Positions 53,837-64,000 of a DNA stretch of 64,000 nt are shown here, piece after piece; the first letter of the stretch is position 1, and each line of letters starts with the position of its first letter. This DNA comes from Trichaptum fuscoviolaceum (taxonomy: Eukaryota; Basidiomycota; Agaricomycetes; Hymenochaetales; Trichaptaceae). Made by a program: the position numbers and the translations under genes. The notes beneath the pieces were generated by a model. That model ran no database searches. It saw only the letters and a program-made list of their open reading frames with translations, and was not told where the DNA came from. The stretch lies in the NCBI GenBank assembly GCA_910574455.1, contig CAJSYZ010000008.1:1738707-1802706 (forward strand). Reading direction: 5' to 3'.

Positions 53837-55467
53837 ATGACTAGTCTCTTGTACCATTGGATTTCGGATTCAGATATGCCAAGCTCAAGCAGCTCGAGCT
53901 CTGGAGGACAATTGACCCAACCACTTTCACGCGGACCTCTGGAAGGCATAAAGGTAGTAGAGGTGAGCCTTTATCTGCTTCCATTCTATCTCTAATTACG
54001 CCGCTGACGTCGCTCGGACCAGTTTGCTGGCCTCGCACCCGGCCCATTTGCAGGTCTCGTCCTCGCAGACTTTGGCGCATCAGTCGTGCGCATCGATAGG
54101 TCTGACGCACAGTTCTCCCCGGATGTCCTAGCGCGGGGGAAGCGCTCGCTGGGGATCAACTTGAAAGCGCCAACCGGCCGTGAGGTCGTCCGTCGGCTAA
54201 TTACTCAGGCAGACGTCGTGATAGACCCCTTTCGCCCGGGTGTCCTTGAGAAACTCGGCTTTGGTCCTGATGTTTTCCTCGGAGAAGATGGCCTGAATAA
54301 GAGTCTGATATTTGCTCGACTCGCCGGGTAGGTCAATCTAATGATGTGCTATCTGTGAATCTCATCCAGGGCGAAGCTTTCCTCGTACAGGTTCGTTGAG
54401 ATTTGCGGAGCATCACGTTTTACTTGCTGAAGCATAACCATATAGGACCGTATGGAAATATGGCTGGTACGTATCAACATGATCTCGACTTCTGTCAATG
54501 CTGATGCCGTTCATAGGTCACGACATAAATTACCTCGCTCTCAGTGGTATCCTCTCCGTAAGAAACACAGAGACCAGGTTGCCCTCGTATTAACTTCGAC
54601 ATAGATGCTCTCAGGGAATGATGCACCCGCCCCTCCTTTGAATCTTCTCGCCGACTTTGGGGGTGGCGGTCTCACATGCGCGCTCGGGATCGTCTTGGCG
54701 CTCCTCTCGCGATCATTATCTAAAGACAAGAAAGGACAAGTAGTTAATACCGACATGGTGTCCGGCACGCGTTATCTCTCGTCTTTCCCTCTCCTTATGA
54801 CACACTTATTTCCGCACCAAGCGACATTCCGGGACGGCAACGAACCCCGTGATCGTGGAACGGGTATACTCAGTGGGGGTGCACCATACTATGCCGTCTA
54901 CACGTGCAAGGACGGAAAGTGGATGAGTGTCGGGTGCTTGGAGCCGCAGTTCTTTCAGCTCTTCGTCGATTTGTTCGTCAAGGCTCTTTCTGAACAGTTC
55001 TTGAGCGGACCGTGGAAGACGTGGAGACCCACTGCAGACACACGCGAAGATGAAAGACAGTGGCCAAAGTTACGCGAGTTCTTTGAGCAAGGGTTCAAGA
55101 CAAAGACCAGAGACGAGTGGGCCGAGATATTCTTCGGTAAGCTGTATTCCTTTCGTTTCTTCAACGATTATTTGAATGGTTTTCTTCTCATGAAGAAACC
55201 GACGCGTGCTGTGTCCCTGTCCTCTTCCCATCTGAAGCAGCCAAGTTATCCACCTCTGGCTCAGTGATCCCAAGTCCTGCGCCCAATCTTGAAACATGTC
55301 CTGCCAGGGATGGTCAAGCTTCGGTGTCTACTCCTGATTTCTCGACTCTACTCCTGAAACCTGGCCAGCACAATGAAGAGATATTACGTGAAATGGGTCT
55401 CTCTCCCGAAGAAATGAGCGGTCTGACTCGCTCCGGGGCCCTTGGTTCGGTGCATGCCAAACTGTGA
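53837..55467 (+). CDS. CaiB/BaiF family CoA transferase, alpha-methylacyl-CoA racemase-like (right copy)
   Basis: Paralogue of 9,835-11,472. Seven exons: 53837-53962, 54023-54327, 54377-54390 (14 bases), 54446-54466 (21 bases), 54517-54557 (41 bases), 54605-55136 and 55196-55467. They sum to 1,311 bases, 436 residues. The microexons together supply GFPRTGPYGNMAGHDINYL, the segment leading into the catalytic His-Asp pair, so correct microexon splicing is needed for activity. The other landmarks match the left copy. The acceptor before the last exon is AAG here but CAG in the left copy, both usable. Frame intact. It is third in the collinear trio after acyl-CoA ligase and SelO; each gene appears to have its own promoter. 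Confidence 0.9.
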
Positions 55468-55824
55468 AGCTCTTGTATTATATCTACTCAGTCTTTAAAA
55501 ATTGTGCGTCTTGTATGTTACCTCACATTAATATCGACGAACAGCTCTTTCTTCTTGAGGTCCACTCGGTCTCTGCGAAATATTCGGAATGACTTCTTCT
55601 GGAACAGTCTAGTTTGCGAACTGCCGTTCTTGCCGACCCCACATAATCAGACCCCACTACTCGTCTACGCGTCAATGGCTTCACAGGCTACTGCAGCACT
55701 TCTACGGAAACCGGTGTAGTAAGGGTCGATCAAAGCGAAGGGTTCCATGTCAATGGCTCGCCGAAGCAAAGAACCATACACGAAAGAAATTCAAATCACA
55801 CCAGTAGCTTCACAATCAGAAAAT

Positions 55825-56960
55825 CATATATATTTGGCATTTCCCTCGCCCATTGAAGGGAGGATGTGGATGTAAACCTGGCCAGCGTTCGGGGGGATAA
55901 CCGGCACCCGAACTGACCTCTCTGGGTCTTGCTGGTCGCAGGGGGCGGCGTTGGTTGCCCCGCAGCCGCCACTAAACCATCCCGGCAGTACGAGTCTTGG
56001 ACTCGCCCACCACCACCATCCAGGGACTATGTACATGGTGTCTACTCTACCAGCCCAGAGTCGTCTAGAGCGCCCGCAGAGCCCAGAGACATACAAGGAG
56101 GAGGAAGAGAGTGCACGAGACGATAGCCTAGAAGAACGCAGAACTTGAAGCACACCAAGTCACTGCCTTGAACGTAGCACATCTTGTTAGTCTTGAAGCA
56201 TAGGAAACTTGAGGCACACCTTTGAGGCACACATCACCATGTAAGATGGCTAGCACCTGAGCGTACGATGGACTATCTGCCCAGTATCACTCGTCGGCCT
56301 CTCCGCCCTCGCTCCGCCGTGACGCAGAGGACACACCTGTCTAAACGGCCGGAGCGAACGCAACCTCCTCAAAGGAATGCGCCGCCATGGGCCGAAGGCG
56401 TCATGCGTATATAAACGAACGGGCAGGGCGCACCAAGCGGGCAGCGCCGCCGTCCTGCCGGCCGCGATGACCGACTTACGCTCCCTCCGGACCAGCCGGC
56501 GGGGTTTTTGCGCGGGGAGTCAGCTATTCGTCCCTCCCACACGAGCTGCGGGATCGGAGGGCCATTGGCGTAGAATGGACGGGGAACGTTACTCACTTGG
56601 ATCAGCGCTAGAATGCCAGGGCTCCCGGGAAGCTCAGCGCGCCACTTGTTGTGTCCCGTCGACCAGTTACGTTCGGCTTACATCCCACGTCCCAGCGGTA
56701 CCGGGACGTGAGTCTTGAGGAGGATGGCGCCACGTTCCCCTCAAGAGCGGCGAGGGTAAGAGGGCCATTGACGTCGCGGACTGTGGACGGCTGGCTACGC
56801 CATAGTGGGAGCCCTGGGGGGGGGGGAAAGAGCAGGGCTAGGACGCCATGCCATGCTCGATGACCAAGCCGATGTCGAGTGTAGTCCGTGGTGGCTGTTG
56901 GCGAGCTGTTGAAGGGAGAAGGCCCGTCAAGCTTGACCTTATATAATTTTTGGACGATGC
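55825..56960 (-). repeat. Dispersed repeat copy R5, inverted partner of R4
   Basis: Reverse complement of R4 (8,340-9,460), with sub-unit at 55,840-56,030, GTGCCTCAAG-type repeats near 56,150-56,240 and TATATAAA at 56,408. A G run at 56,817-56,825 differs from R4, where the run is shorter. R4 and R5 sit inside the arms next to the AMACR-like genes, so the insertion came before the arm duplication. Confidence 0.72.
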
Positions 56961-57086
56961 TTGCCTCACTGGACACGCTGTGGCCATCCATTTGCTCTAA
57001 TCCTGTGCAAGACTAAAATGGGGCTAATTACTCCTACCACTGACGCGGCCCATTGCTCGCCACATATCTGAAATGAAGGTCCAAGA

Positions 57087-57467
57087 TTGCCATCAGAAAT
57101 CCTGCAGGCAGAAACGCAGCCTTGGCTGAAAGGAGCAGGCCCACCTCGGCCGCATGCTATTATCCAAGAGAGTATCGATCCAATCGATATGGACCTCGTC
57201 GCCGGCGGAGTATCGACCTTGACTGGATCGGGTGCGCTAAACCACCTGTGGCTTGACGTTGCGTGCTGGCTTGTTTGTCATTTGTTTACAGTTTGCCAAA
57301 TAGGACCTCTTGTCCTTGTATTCCTCCATTCAGTTTCGATTGTCTCGAGGCGACCCTATATTGCATATTTGGGGGACGGACAGCCTTCTAGGCGAACCAG
57401 CGCTCAGACACTCTGCACATACGAAGGTATTGGAATATGCACCTTTTGTGGGATGGATATTGCCTAA
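57087..57467 (+). other. ORF of uncertain coding status (partner of 7,785-8,204)
   Basis: A 126-codon ORF sharing about 105 codons of frame with the left-arm ORF, then diverging after an indel. Hydrophobic and without a recognisable domain. Probably not a functional gene. Confidence 0.25.
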
Positions 57468-57924
57468 TACGAGTAGTTGTGGTTGCTTATCTTCTCATTA
57501 GTTACGCCCCTTATTTAAGATGGGATCCTTCTCGAACCACCTTTCATTTCCTATGGTCTGAGGTGCAGCGTAGATACTAATAGGTATTGCTCTCTGGCAT
57601 GACTTCGAAAGGACTGGGCGGATTTCGGCTTCTGCCGCGTCGATCATGACTCTGCCGTTTCGTGGATTCTCACGCAACATATCGTACTCGCTCGTTCGTG
57701 AATCGTTAGTACACACACAACTGGCACATTCGTCTTGAAGCGTATTCTTTGTTTTTCTCCCAACCTACATGTCTATATATTATCTGCTCTTTTCAGTTAA
57801 TTCCACTATCACAATGGCTCGTTGGCAGGTGGCTCGCTCTCAGATAGTCTTTGTGGTTTGATGGAACCACAACATGCGAGTGGATAAAAACTCACTGTGT
57901 TGACGGACACCGCCTTCTGTAGCT

Positions 57925-58326
57925 ATGAAAAGCGCTCAGGTCAAAGCTAGGCCTACGTCAATCTACACCGCCTTCAGCATGTCCTCAGCGACTTTAAACG
58001 AGCTTCATCCGAGCCCGACTGTCAGTGAATCTTCTGACAAGACAGCTAATAATGAAGATAACGCGAGATACATTGACCCTCACGAACTTAATGCATATGT
58101 AAGTGCCATATTATACCATTTGCGCTCAAGCTCTTTCTAATAGCTATGCCTTGTATCCATTCAGTCGCGGAGTATATGATTGCCTTTGGATGAAATACTG
58201 GAAATACCGGCTCGTGGCGTCGCATGGGTGCCGGTCGATCCGAAAGAAACTTGCCCGTCTTGGTGGTCATTCGACACGCGAAACAATTGGAGAGAACGGC
58301 TAGTGTTTGGCATATTTAGCAACGGC
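57925..58326 (+). pseudogene. Broken copy of the unrecognised membrane protein
   Basis: Remnant of the gene at 6,421-7,359. The first exon is open (MKSAQVKARPTSIYTAF) and its GT donor is kept. Three things disable it. The intron acceptor TAG has become TTG near 58,153. One base is missing in the Trp-rich segment near 58,208, shifting the frame to a TAG at about 58,303. Everything after the equivalent of left position 6,955 is deleted, including the C-terminal transmembrane helix. The join to STE3 sequence is at about 58,326. Confidence 0.85.
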
Positions 58327-58452
58327 TACAGCAGTCCAGATGATGATTAAAGACACTGATCCCGAGTAAAGCACGAAGGAGAAAAGTGTAAGACAGACGA
58401 GAATACACGATAGGAAGTTCACAACCGGCACAAGAGGATGTGTCGGATCCAT
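58326..58452 (-). pseudogene. STE3: 5' fragment of an STE3 pheromone receptor
   Basis: Minus-strand ATG at 58452 begins MDPTHPLVPVVNFLSCILVC, matching the receptor at 4,756. After about 27 codons small indels remove part of TM1/loop 1, IIIWTAVA marks the end of the homology, and the deletion join follows. At most a tenth of the receptor remains, so it cannot signal. The promoter-side DNA (58,460-58,800) is still recognisable. Confidence 0.88.
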
Positions 58453-58459
58453 TGATGAG

Positions 58460-59639
58460 CGAAAAGGCTAGCGTCACGAGGGACAAAAGGGATACGATAT
58501 TACCTGTTATACGGATGGGGGGATTGTTTTGTACGAAGGCATTGTCCTATATCGAGCTCATTATAGGTCGAATAGTAGTTGCGTACCTTTGGAAGGAACG
58601 TAATGCGTTACCCATGTAAAGACTGCAACCCTGATAGCAATGTTGCTTATTGCTGAATCGTAGTTGTAGTTCTCCAAATGCTTCACAGAACCTCATTGAA
58701 ACGTAGTTTGAACCGTATTTTGTCATTGATGCCTCGCTGATCAGACAATGTACTGTAAAATGCATATACGGCTTTAAAGCAGTCCTTCGATCAGCATCTC
58801 CAGAGGACTACATAAAATCGCGTGAATGACATTAATCTGGCAGCCTAAACTATCAGCATCTGTGTAAACAAGGTTTAGAGAAGAACAAGCGACGAAGTTG
58901 AGTAAAGCATTAACATACGTTTTCAGAGCTTCCGTAAGCTTTAGAACACATATGAATTACGATCGGGCTCAATCATTCCTTTTCCAATCAGAGAAAAGAC
59001 ACAGGGCCTTCAAGCCTCTGCATGAGAGTTTCTTAATAGTACTTGTAAGGGAGTGCACGTCATCGCCAGCACTAGCGGTTCTATAACACCCGCTGCATCG
59101 CTGAAGCTCGCCACACCGAAGCTCATTTCAGGGAATGCTGGGTCGTGTCTCGTGTGGTTCAGCATTGAAGATCGAGTCCCGAAAAGCTGAAGTCGACCTT
59201 TGCTAGCTATTGCCGAAGGTCATGCTTTATCCACCTGTCATTGGGCCTGGCAAAAAATTGGCTTAGCCGATGCTGGTTTTACTATAAGGCTGTCTTGTTA
59301 TGCGTGTGTTGTCCAAGTCGACGTAGTTGAGATGAAGTGACATAGAAACATCGTTCGACAATTAGTTTGGCCGCCAACTTGAATGATGGTGGTGAGTCAC
59401 CGCGAATTCCCACATGTCTTTTCTCTGCCAGTGATGCCAGACCGCACCTCTACTTCTGTGCACCAACTCAGCGCGAATTGTCATTTCTCGTCTGCCAGTA
59501 TATATCGGCCCAACTCTAGCACATGGGATCGACAAGAAATGCACGCGTGTTCCCTGACTTGTAATGCTACAAGTCACAGACAGCGAACTCGCGAAATTTT
59601 GAAGAGACTATCATTGTATTTCTTCGCAAGTTGGTCCTC
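58460..59639. other. Diverged arm sequence, no gene
   Basis: Counterpart of 3,291-4,750. Blocks of clear identity (58,560-58,900; 59,395-59,640) alternate with indels. A 62-codon plus-strand ORF (58,898-59,086) overlaps the relic described at 3,890-4,150 but keeps a different frame. Nothing here looks like a pheromone gene. Confidence 0.4.
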
Positions 59640-61610
59640 CCAAGTCAATCACTTTTAGTCCTCCTCGCACAAGAACCTATTCGAGCTTCGGTCGGGGCGA
59701 AATGTACACGAACACACGAGTGTTTACACGCACTTACGGGATGTCCTAAGAAGATCAAACTCGATGGTTCGACCGTTTGAAGAACCACAATCTGCATTGC
59801 CTGGTCCTTAGAGCGACATGGAAGAACGTTATCGTTGACCTCGAGCCAGCGCTGGCAGCGAGGTGAGTGTAGACTGTGTAGTTGGTGGTGAACACTGAAC
59901 GCGCCTCCCGATTTACCACTGCAGTTCGTAGTCTACATACCGCAGCAACATCTGAGAAAACTTGCTGGTTCAACATCTACGTCTACATTCTGCTTGCAGT
60001 CTTGCAACGAGTCGGATATCCTGGCTTGCTCAGGGAATCGGACTTGAAAGCACACACATCAAGTTGGCCAGGATAAAATCATATATTCCTGGATATCCCT
60101 CGCCCATTGAAGGGAGGATGTGGATGAAAACCTGCGCCACGTTCGGGGGGATAACCAGCACCCGAACTTGCCCGACTGGGTCTTGCTGGTCGCAGGAGGA
60201 CGACCTTGGTTGCCCCAAGGCCGCCACTAAACCATCCCGACAGCGAGTGTCGGACTCGCTGCCACCGCCATCCAGAGTGCACTTTACACTACACTGTCGT
60301 TACACAAAGTCTACGCCTTGCCCATTGAAGGGAGGATGTGGATGTACGCCTGCGCCAGTTTGGGGATAACCGACACCCAAAGGAGTTGCTGGCGCAGGAG
60401 GACGGCGTTGGTTTCCCCGCAGCCGTCACTTGACAATCCCGACAGCAAGAGTCGGACTTGCTGCCACCACCATCCAGGGGAAACGATACAGGAGATGGGA
60501 AGATGATGGGCGTCTCTTGCGCAACAAAATCTTGAAGCACGCATATCTTGAGGCACACCAAGTCATAATCTTGAGGCACACACGTCTCCACGAAAGTGGC
60601 TGGCACCGGAGTGTGACTGGCACGACTCGTCGGCCTTACCGCCCTCGCACCGCCGTGACGCAGAGGAACACCTGTCTAAACGACCGGAGCGAGTACAGCA
60701 TGTTGCTGTACAGCCATGGGCCGAAGGTGTCATGCGTATATGAACGAACGGGGAGGGCGCACCAAGTGGTAACACATAGTCCTGCCGACCGCGATGACCG
60801 ACTGACGCTCACTGCGATTGCAGCAGGGTTTTGCGCGGGGAGTCGGTGGTCCTCCCTCACGAGCTGCGGGTATCGGAGGGCCATTGGCGTATGTGGACGG
60901 TGTGTACTCACTTGGATGAAGGGCTCCCGGAGGCTGCGAGCCACATATGTCCTGTCGACCAGTTACGTTCGGCTTACATCCCACGTCCCAGCCGCGCCAG
61001 GAACGTGAGTCTCAGGGAGGAAAGCGCGGTGGCACCATACCATCCCTGAGAGCTGCGAGGGCAAGAGGGTCATTGACGTCGTGGACTGTGGACTGCTAGC
61101 CATCCATAGTAGAAGCCCAGAGGAAGAGTCGCTGCGACATGGCGGGCGACTGTGTCGAGTGTCGGTGGTGGTGGATGCTGGTCAAGATGAGCTGGAGTGG
61201 AGACGTCCTGGGGTCGTCCTTTTATGCCTTTCGAGAGGTGGCTGGGCGGCAGGTCACGTTGCGTGTGTCTCGTCTTGTTTTCGTCGTGGTTGAGACCGGA
61301 ATGAGTAACGTCAATACGCCACCTAACTACTATGCACCCTGAGGCTCGCCATCAGAAAGGCTGGACGCGACCCTCATTTCTTGGACCTCTTTGAATATTT
61401 GACTCGCATCGTATTGCCTCCGTGCTCTTGTTCTCAAAGAAATCGATGTTTCGATTGCGTACCCCTCTGAAATGCGGCTCAAGGCGGTGCTCCCATTGGT
61501 ATAGGGCTCCAGCATTTGACTTCAAGTTTCCGTGTTGTCCTGTTTTCATCTATCCGAAAGGATGTACTTGCCCGTGTCCTGTGCATTTCAATTCCCGTCC
61601 TCGGAACCAC
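59640..61610 (-). repeat. Dispersed repeat copy R3 (outer end of the right arm)
   Basis: Reverse-complement partner of R1 by position in the arms, but closer in sequence to R2. Doubled sub-units at about 60,085-60,280 and 60,315-60,480, GTGCCTCAAG-type repeats near 60,545-60,590, and the block CCAGTTACGTTCGGCTTACA near 60,958. TATATAAA is mutated to TATATGAA. ORFs up to 192 codons (60,430-61,008) are not kept in R1 or R2. Confidence 0.78.
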
Positions 61611-61735
61611 CCCATTTTTGTGGACGGAGTGGCTGGATACGTTATTTGAATGATTGGACAACATCTGATAAATGACCCGGGCCAATTAACTCACCTCGAG
61701 GACTGAGTGCACTACAGACGTCAAATCTAACTTTG

Positions 61736-62280
61736 CTGAGAGCCATTGTTTATTATGAGTGTCAGGTTAGGCTCAAAATTCTGTTTCTTTCTCTGAAACG
61801 GACGGCATGTTATCAATAACTCTCGTTGTCACCCATATGAACGTTCTCCGCCTGCTATCTGCTCTAACGGGTTCACTCAAGTATGTGTTCAGGTCAAGCT
61901 TTCACTGCAAAGAAGGAAAAGTCTTCTACGGACGTTGCGACTTAGCTTGACGATTGTTGTGTTTACCGTCCGTTTGTATTACGCTCCATCGGTATTCTTG
62001 AACTCTTTCAATGGTACTTCTCACCTGATAACTGTTGCTTTCCTTCACACAATCGAACCGAATTCGAATGAAAGGTAAGTCGTTAAACAAGCAAATTGCA
62101 CTCAGAATACAGTTGGTTAAGTTAATGCGTGGTATCAGCAACAATGCTAAGAAATTCTACTCAAAATATCCTTCGACACACAGATATGGTCATCCTCAAT
62201 AAAAAGAAGGAAGAGACACCAAAGAAACTGAACAAGAACACCGAGACCCGCGCGATGCTGGCTCAATTGCAGCTCAACGC
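61736..62280. other. Unique flank right of the inverted duplication
   Basis: No homology to the left flank (before 1,200) is visible. It probably includes the 3' flank of the minus-strand gene that follows. No gene. Confidence 0.45.
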
Positions 62281-64000
62281 TTATGCGCTGGCAGCAGTGG
62301 ATTGTGCTAAGGCGTTGCACTGTGTCTGTTGGTCACCACAGGCCGATACGGTCAGGTCACCCTTGTTGCCCGACGCATTCGCCGCGTTCGCGCACTTATT
62401 GTGCTGCACGTCGCATGAGCGGACGAGAGCGTTCTGCAGACTGTTGAAAGCGGAGTTGCCGTCAACTTGGAACTGGCCGTTGCCGAGCGCGGTCACAGCG
62501 GGAGGGGTGACACCACCGAGAGCACCAGTGAACTTCTGGATGTTACCGGATGTGGAAGTCGAGGTCGAGGTCGAAGCGGCGGTGGTGGAGGCAGCAGCGG
62601 CGGCAGAGGAAGAAGTCGTTGAAGCAGCGACAGCAACGACAGCCTGGATTATCATTATAGTATCAGTGTCAACGCATTACTTTGGAGCAGCAAGAACGAC
62701 TTACAGATGTCGAAACAGTATTGCCCGTAGCGCTTCCAGAACCCGTTCCAGCGACAACATTGCCCTGGTTGTCAACGGCTGCCACAGCTGCGAAGTTCGT
62801 CTTAATGCCAAAGACGGCGTTGAACGCATCGGCCTGACCACCGGTCTTCGCAGTGACAGTATCAGCAGCCGCCTTCGCAGATGCGCACGTGTTCTTGGCG
62901 GTTTGGTCGGCACCGCACGAGTTCACAAGGGTGTCGCAGATGAACTGCGTGATGATATCGATGTTCTGAGCCGAGCCGTGGTTGAAGGAAGTCTTGTCAA
63001 CGGGCTCGAAGCTGGTCTCCTTGCGGTTGTCGAAGCCAACGCCGAACTCAATTTGAGGGACAGTGCATTTACCGAAGTCACCGATGGCAGACGACGAGCC
63101 AGTCGCAGCAGCAGAGGTTGTGGCCGCAGGGGCGGACGTGTCGACTGCAGTAGTTGCAACTGCGACCTGTGCAAAAAAAATATCAAGTTACATCAAGAGA
63201 CAAAAACGAGATACAAAGAGACGTACAGCAGTTGTTGACGCAGCAGAAGCTCCTGAGCCGGAGCCGGAGCCTGTTCCAGCAATGACATTACCCTGGTCAT
63301 CAACGGAAGCGACGGCAGCGAAGTTCGTGGTGATCCCGAAGACGGCGTTGAAAGCGTCAGCCTGTCCGCCGGTTTTTGCAGTCACTGTGTCAGCGGCTGC
63401 CTTTGCACTCGCACAAGTATCCTTCGCCGTCTGGTCTGCCCCACATTTGTTGACGAGGGTATCGCAGATAAACTGGGTGATGATGTCAATGTTCTGCGCG
63501 GAGCCGTGGTCATATGAAGCTACAGAGTAAGGCATAAATAAGGTCAGGTTGCCTTGCCCACAGAATATTCTGGAAAACGTACTCTTGTCAACAGGCTCGA
63601 AGCTCGTTTCCTTGCGGTTGTCAAAGCCTACGCCGAACTCGATCTGGGGTACAGAGCAACTACCGAAGTCACCAATGCTTGACGCAGCCGCCGTGCTCGT
63701 TGCCTCCGGTGCGGAGACAGATACTGTCACTGCGTCGGTGCTTGTCGCAGTGGGGGCGTCCGTAGCGTCCACAGTGATGGTAACAAGCGACTGCCAAGCA
63801 AATAAGCATTTGACACACTAAATATAGAGAACAAGGAGCACATACGCATGAAGCAGTAGCTGACGAAGAATCGGTCTCAACAGCAAGGGAGACAGCAGTT
63901 TGTGTGGCCGGGGTCGTGCTGTTGGAGCTGCCAGATCCCGAGGTACCGAAGGGGAAAGTATTGGGCTGGCTACCTTTCGTCACAGACGCCTTGGTTGCAG
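62281..64000 (-). CDS. Secreted/cell-surface protein with two tandem 120-residue modules, 5' end outside the window
   Basis: Five exons are visible: beyond 64000 to 63846, 63790-63583, 63519-63227, 63166-62705 and 62643-62281. I recognise only a general fungal surface-protein style. Ser/Thr/Ala-rich linkers separate two modules, each running from GDFG-C-VPQIEFGVGFDNRKETS through NIDIITQFICDTLVN and CGADQTAK to TAKTGGQADAFNAVFGI. The modules are about 90 percent identical and hold conserved cysteines. The C-terminal domain FTGALGGVTPPAVTALGNGQ, ending with SCDVQHNKCANAANASG and CGDQQTQCNALA, is a Cys-paired unit common in agaricomycete secreted proteins. The signal peptide must lie right of the window. 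Module one has an intron inside (63582-63520) that module two lacks. Linkers are likely O-glycosylated. Confidence 0.8.

Overview
The window is nuclear DNA of a basidiomycete fungus, most likely an Agaricomycete (mushroom-forming lineage). Genes are dense and on both strands, broken by many 45-70 bp GT-AG introns. There is a B-type STE3 pheromone receptor, a DUF6533-type membrane protein, and fungal housekeeping genes (PP2A catalytic subunit, CCT-epsilon, SUN-domain protein, ketol-acid reductoisomerase). I rebuilt most gene models by hand from splice signals and reading frame. Where exon sums are quoted they divide exactly by three.

Layout. A partial gene runs in from the left edge (1-756). 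About 1,200-17,335 is the left arm of a large inverted duplication; its partner is about 47,975-61,735. From the outside inward the left arm carries a 2-kb repeat (R1), an intact STE3 receptor, an unrecognised membrane protein, an uncertain ORF, a related repeat (R4), then three minus-strand genes: an AMACR-type CoA-transferase/racemase, SelO, and an acyl-CoA synthetase. The right arm has the same order in mirror image. The three enzyme genes are intact in both arms. STE3 and its neighbour are wrecked in the right arm by a deletion of about 2 kb that fuses their remains head to head.

The unique segment between the arms (about 17,335-45,790) holds a DUF6533-type gene, a small mitochondrial protein, a coiled-coil protein, PP2Ac and CCT5 (divergent), a second coiled-coil protein paralogous to the first, an Hsp70-like ATPase with an approximately 800-residue low-complexity tail, a SUN-domain protein, a proline-iminopeptidase-type hydrolase and ILV5. 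A copy of the outer repeat (R2, 45,795-47,760) lies just inside the right arm, so direct repeats R2 and R3 (59,640-61,610) flank that arm. The right edge holds most of a secreted/cell-surface protein with two tandem copies of a 120-residue module.

The enzyme trio (acyl-CoA ligase, SelO AMPylase, AMACR-like) stays together in both arms and so is probably present at doubled dosage. Only one functional pheromone receptor is visible, and I found no lipopeptide pheromone precursor beside it. The arms and the three 2-kb repeats make the region a good candidate for inversion, gene conversion and repeat-mediated deletion.
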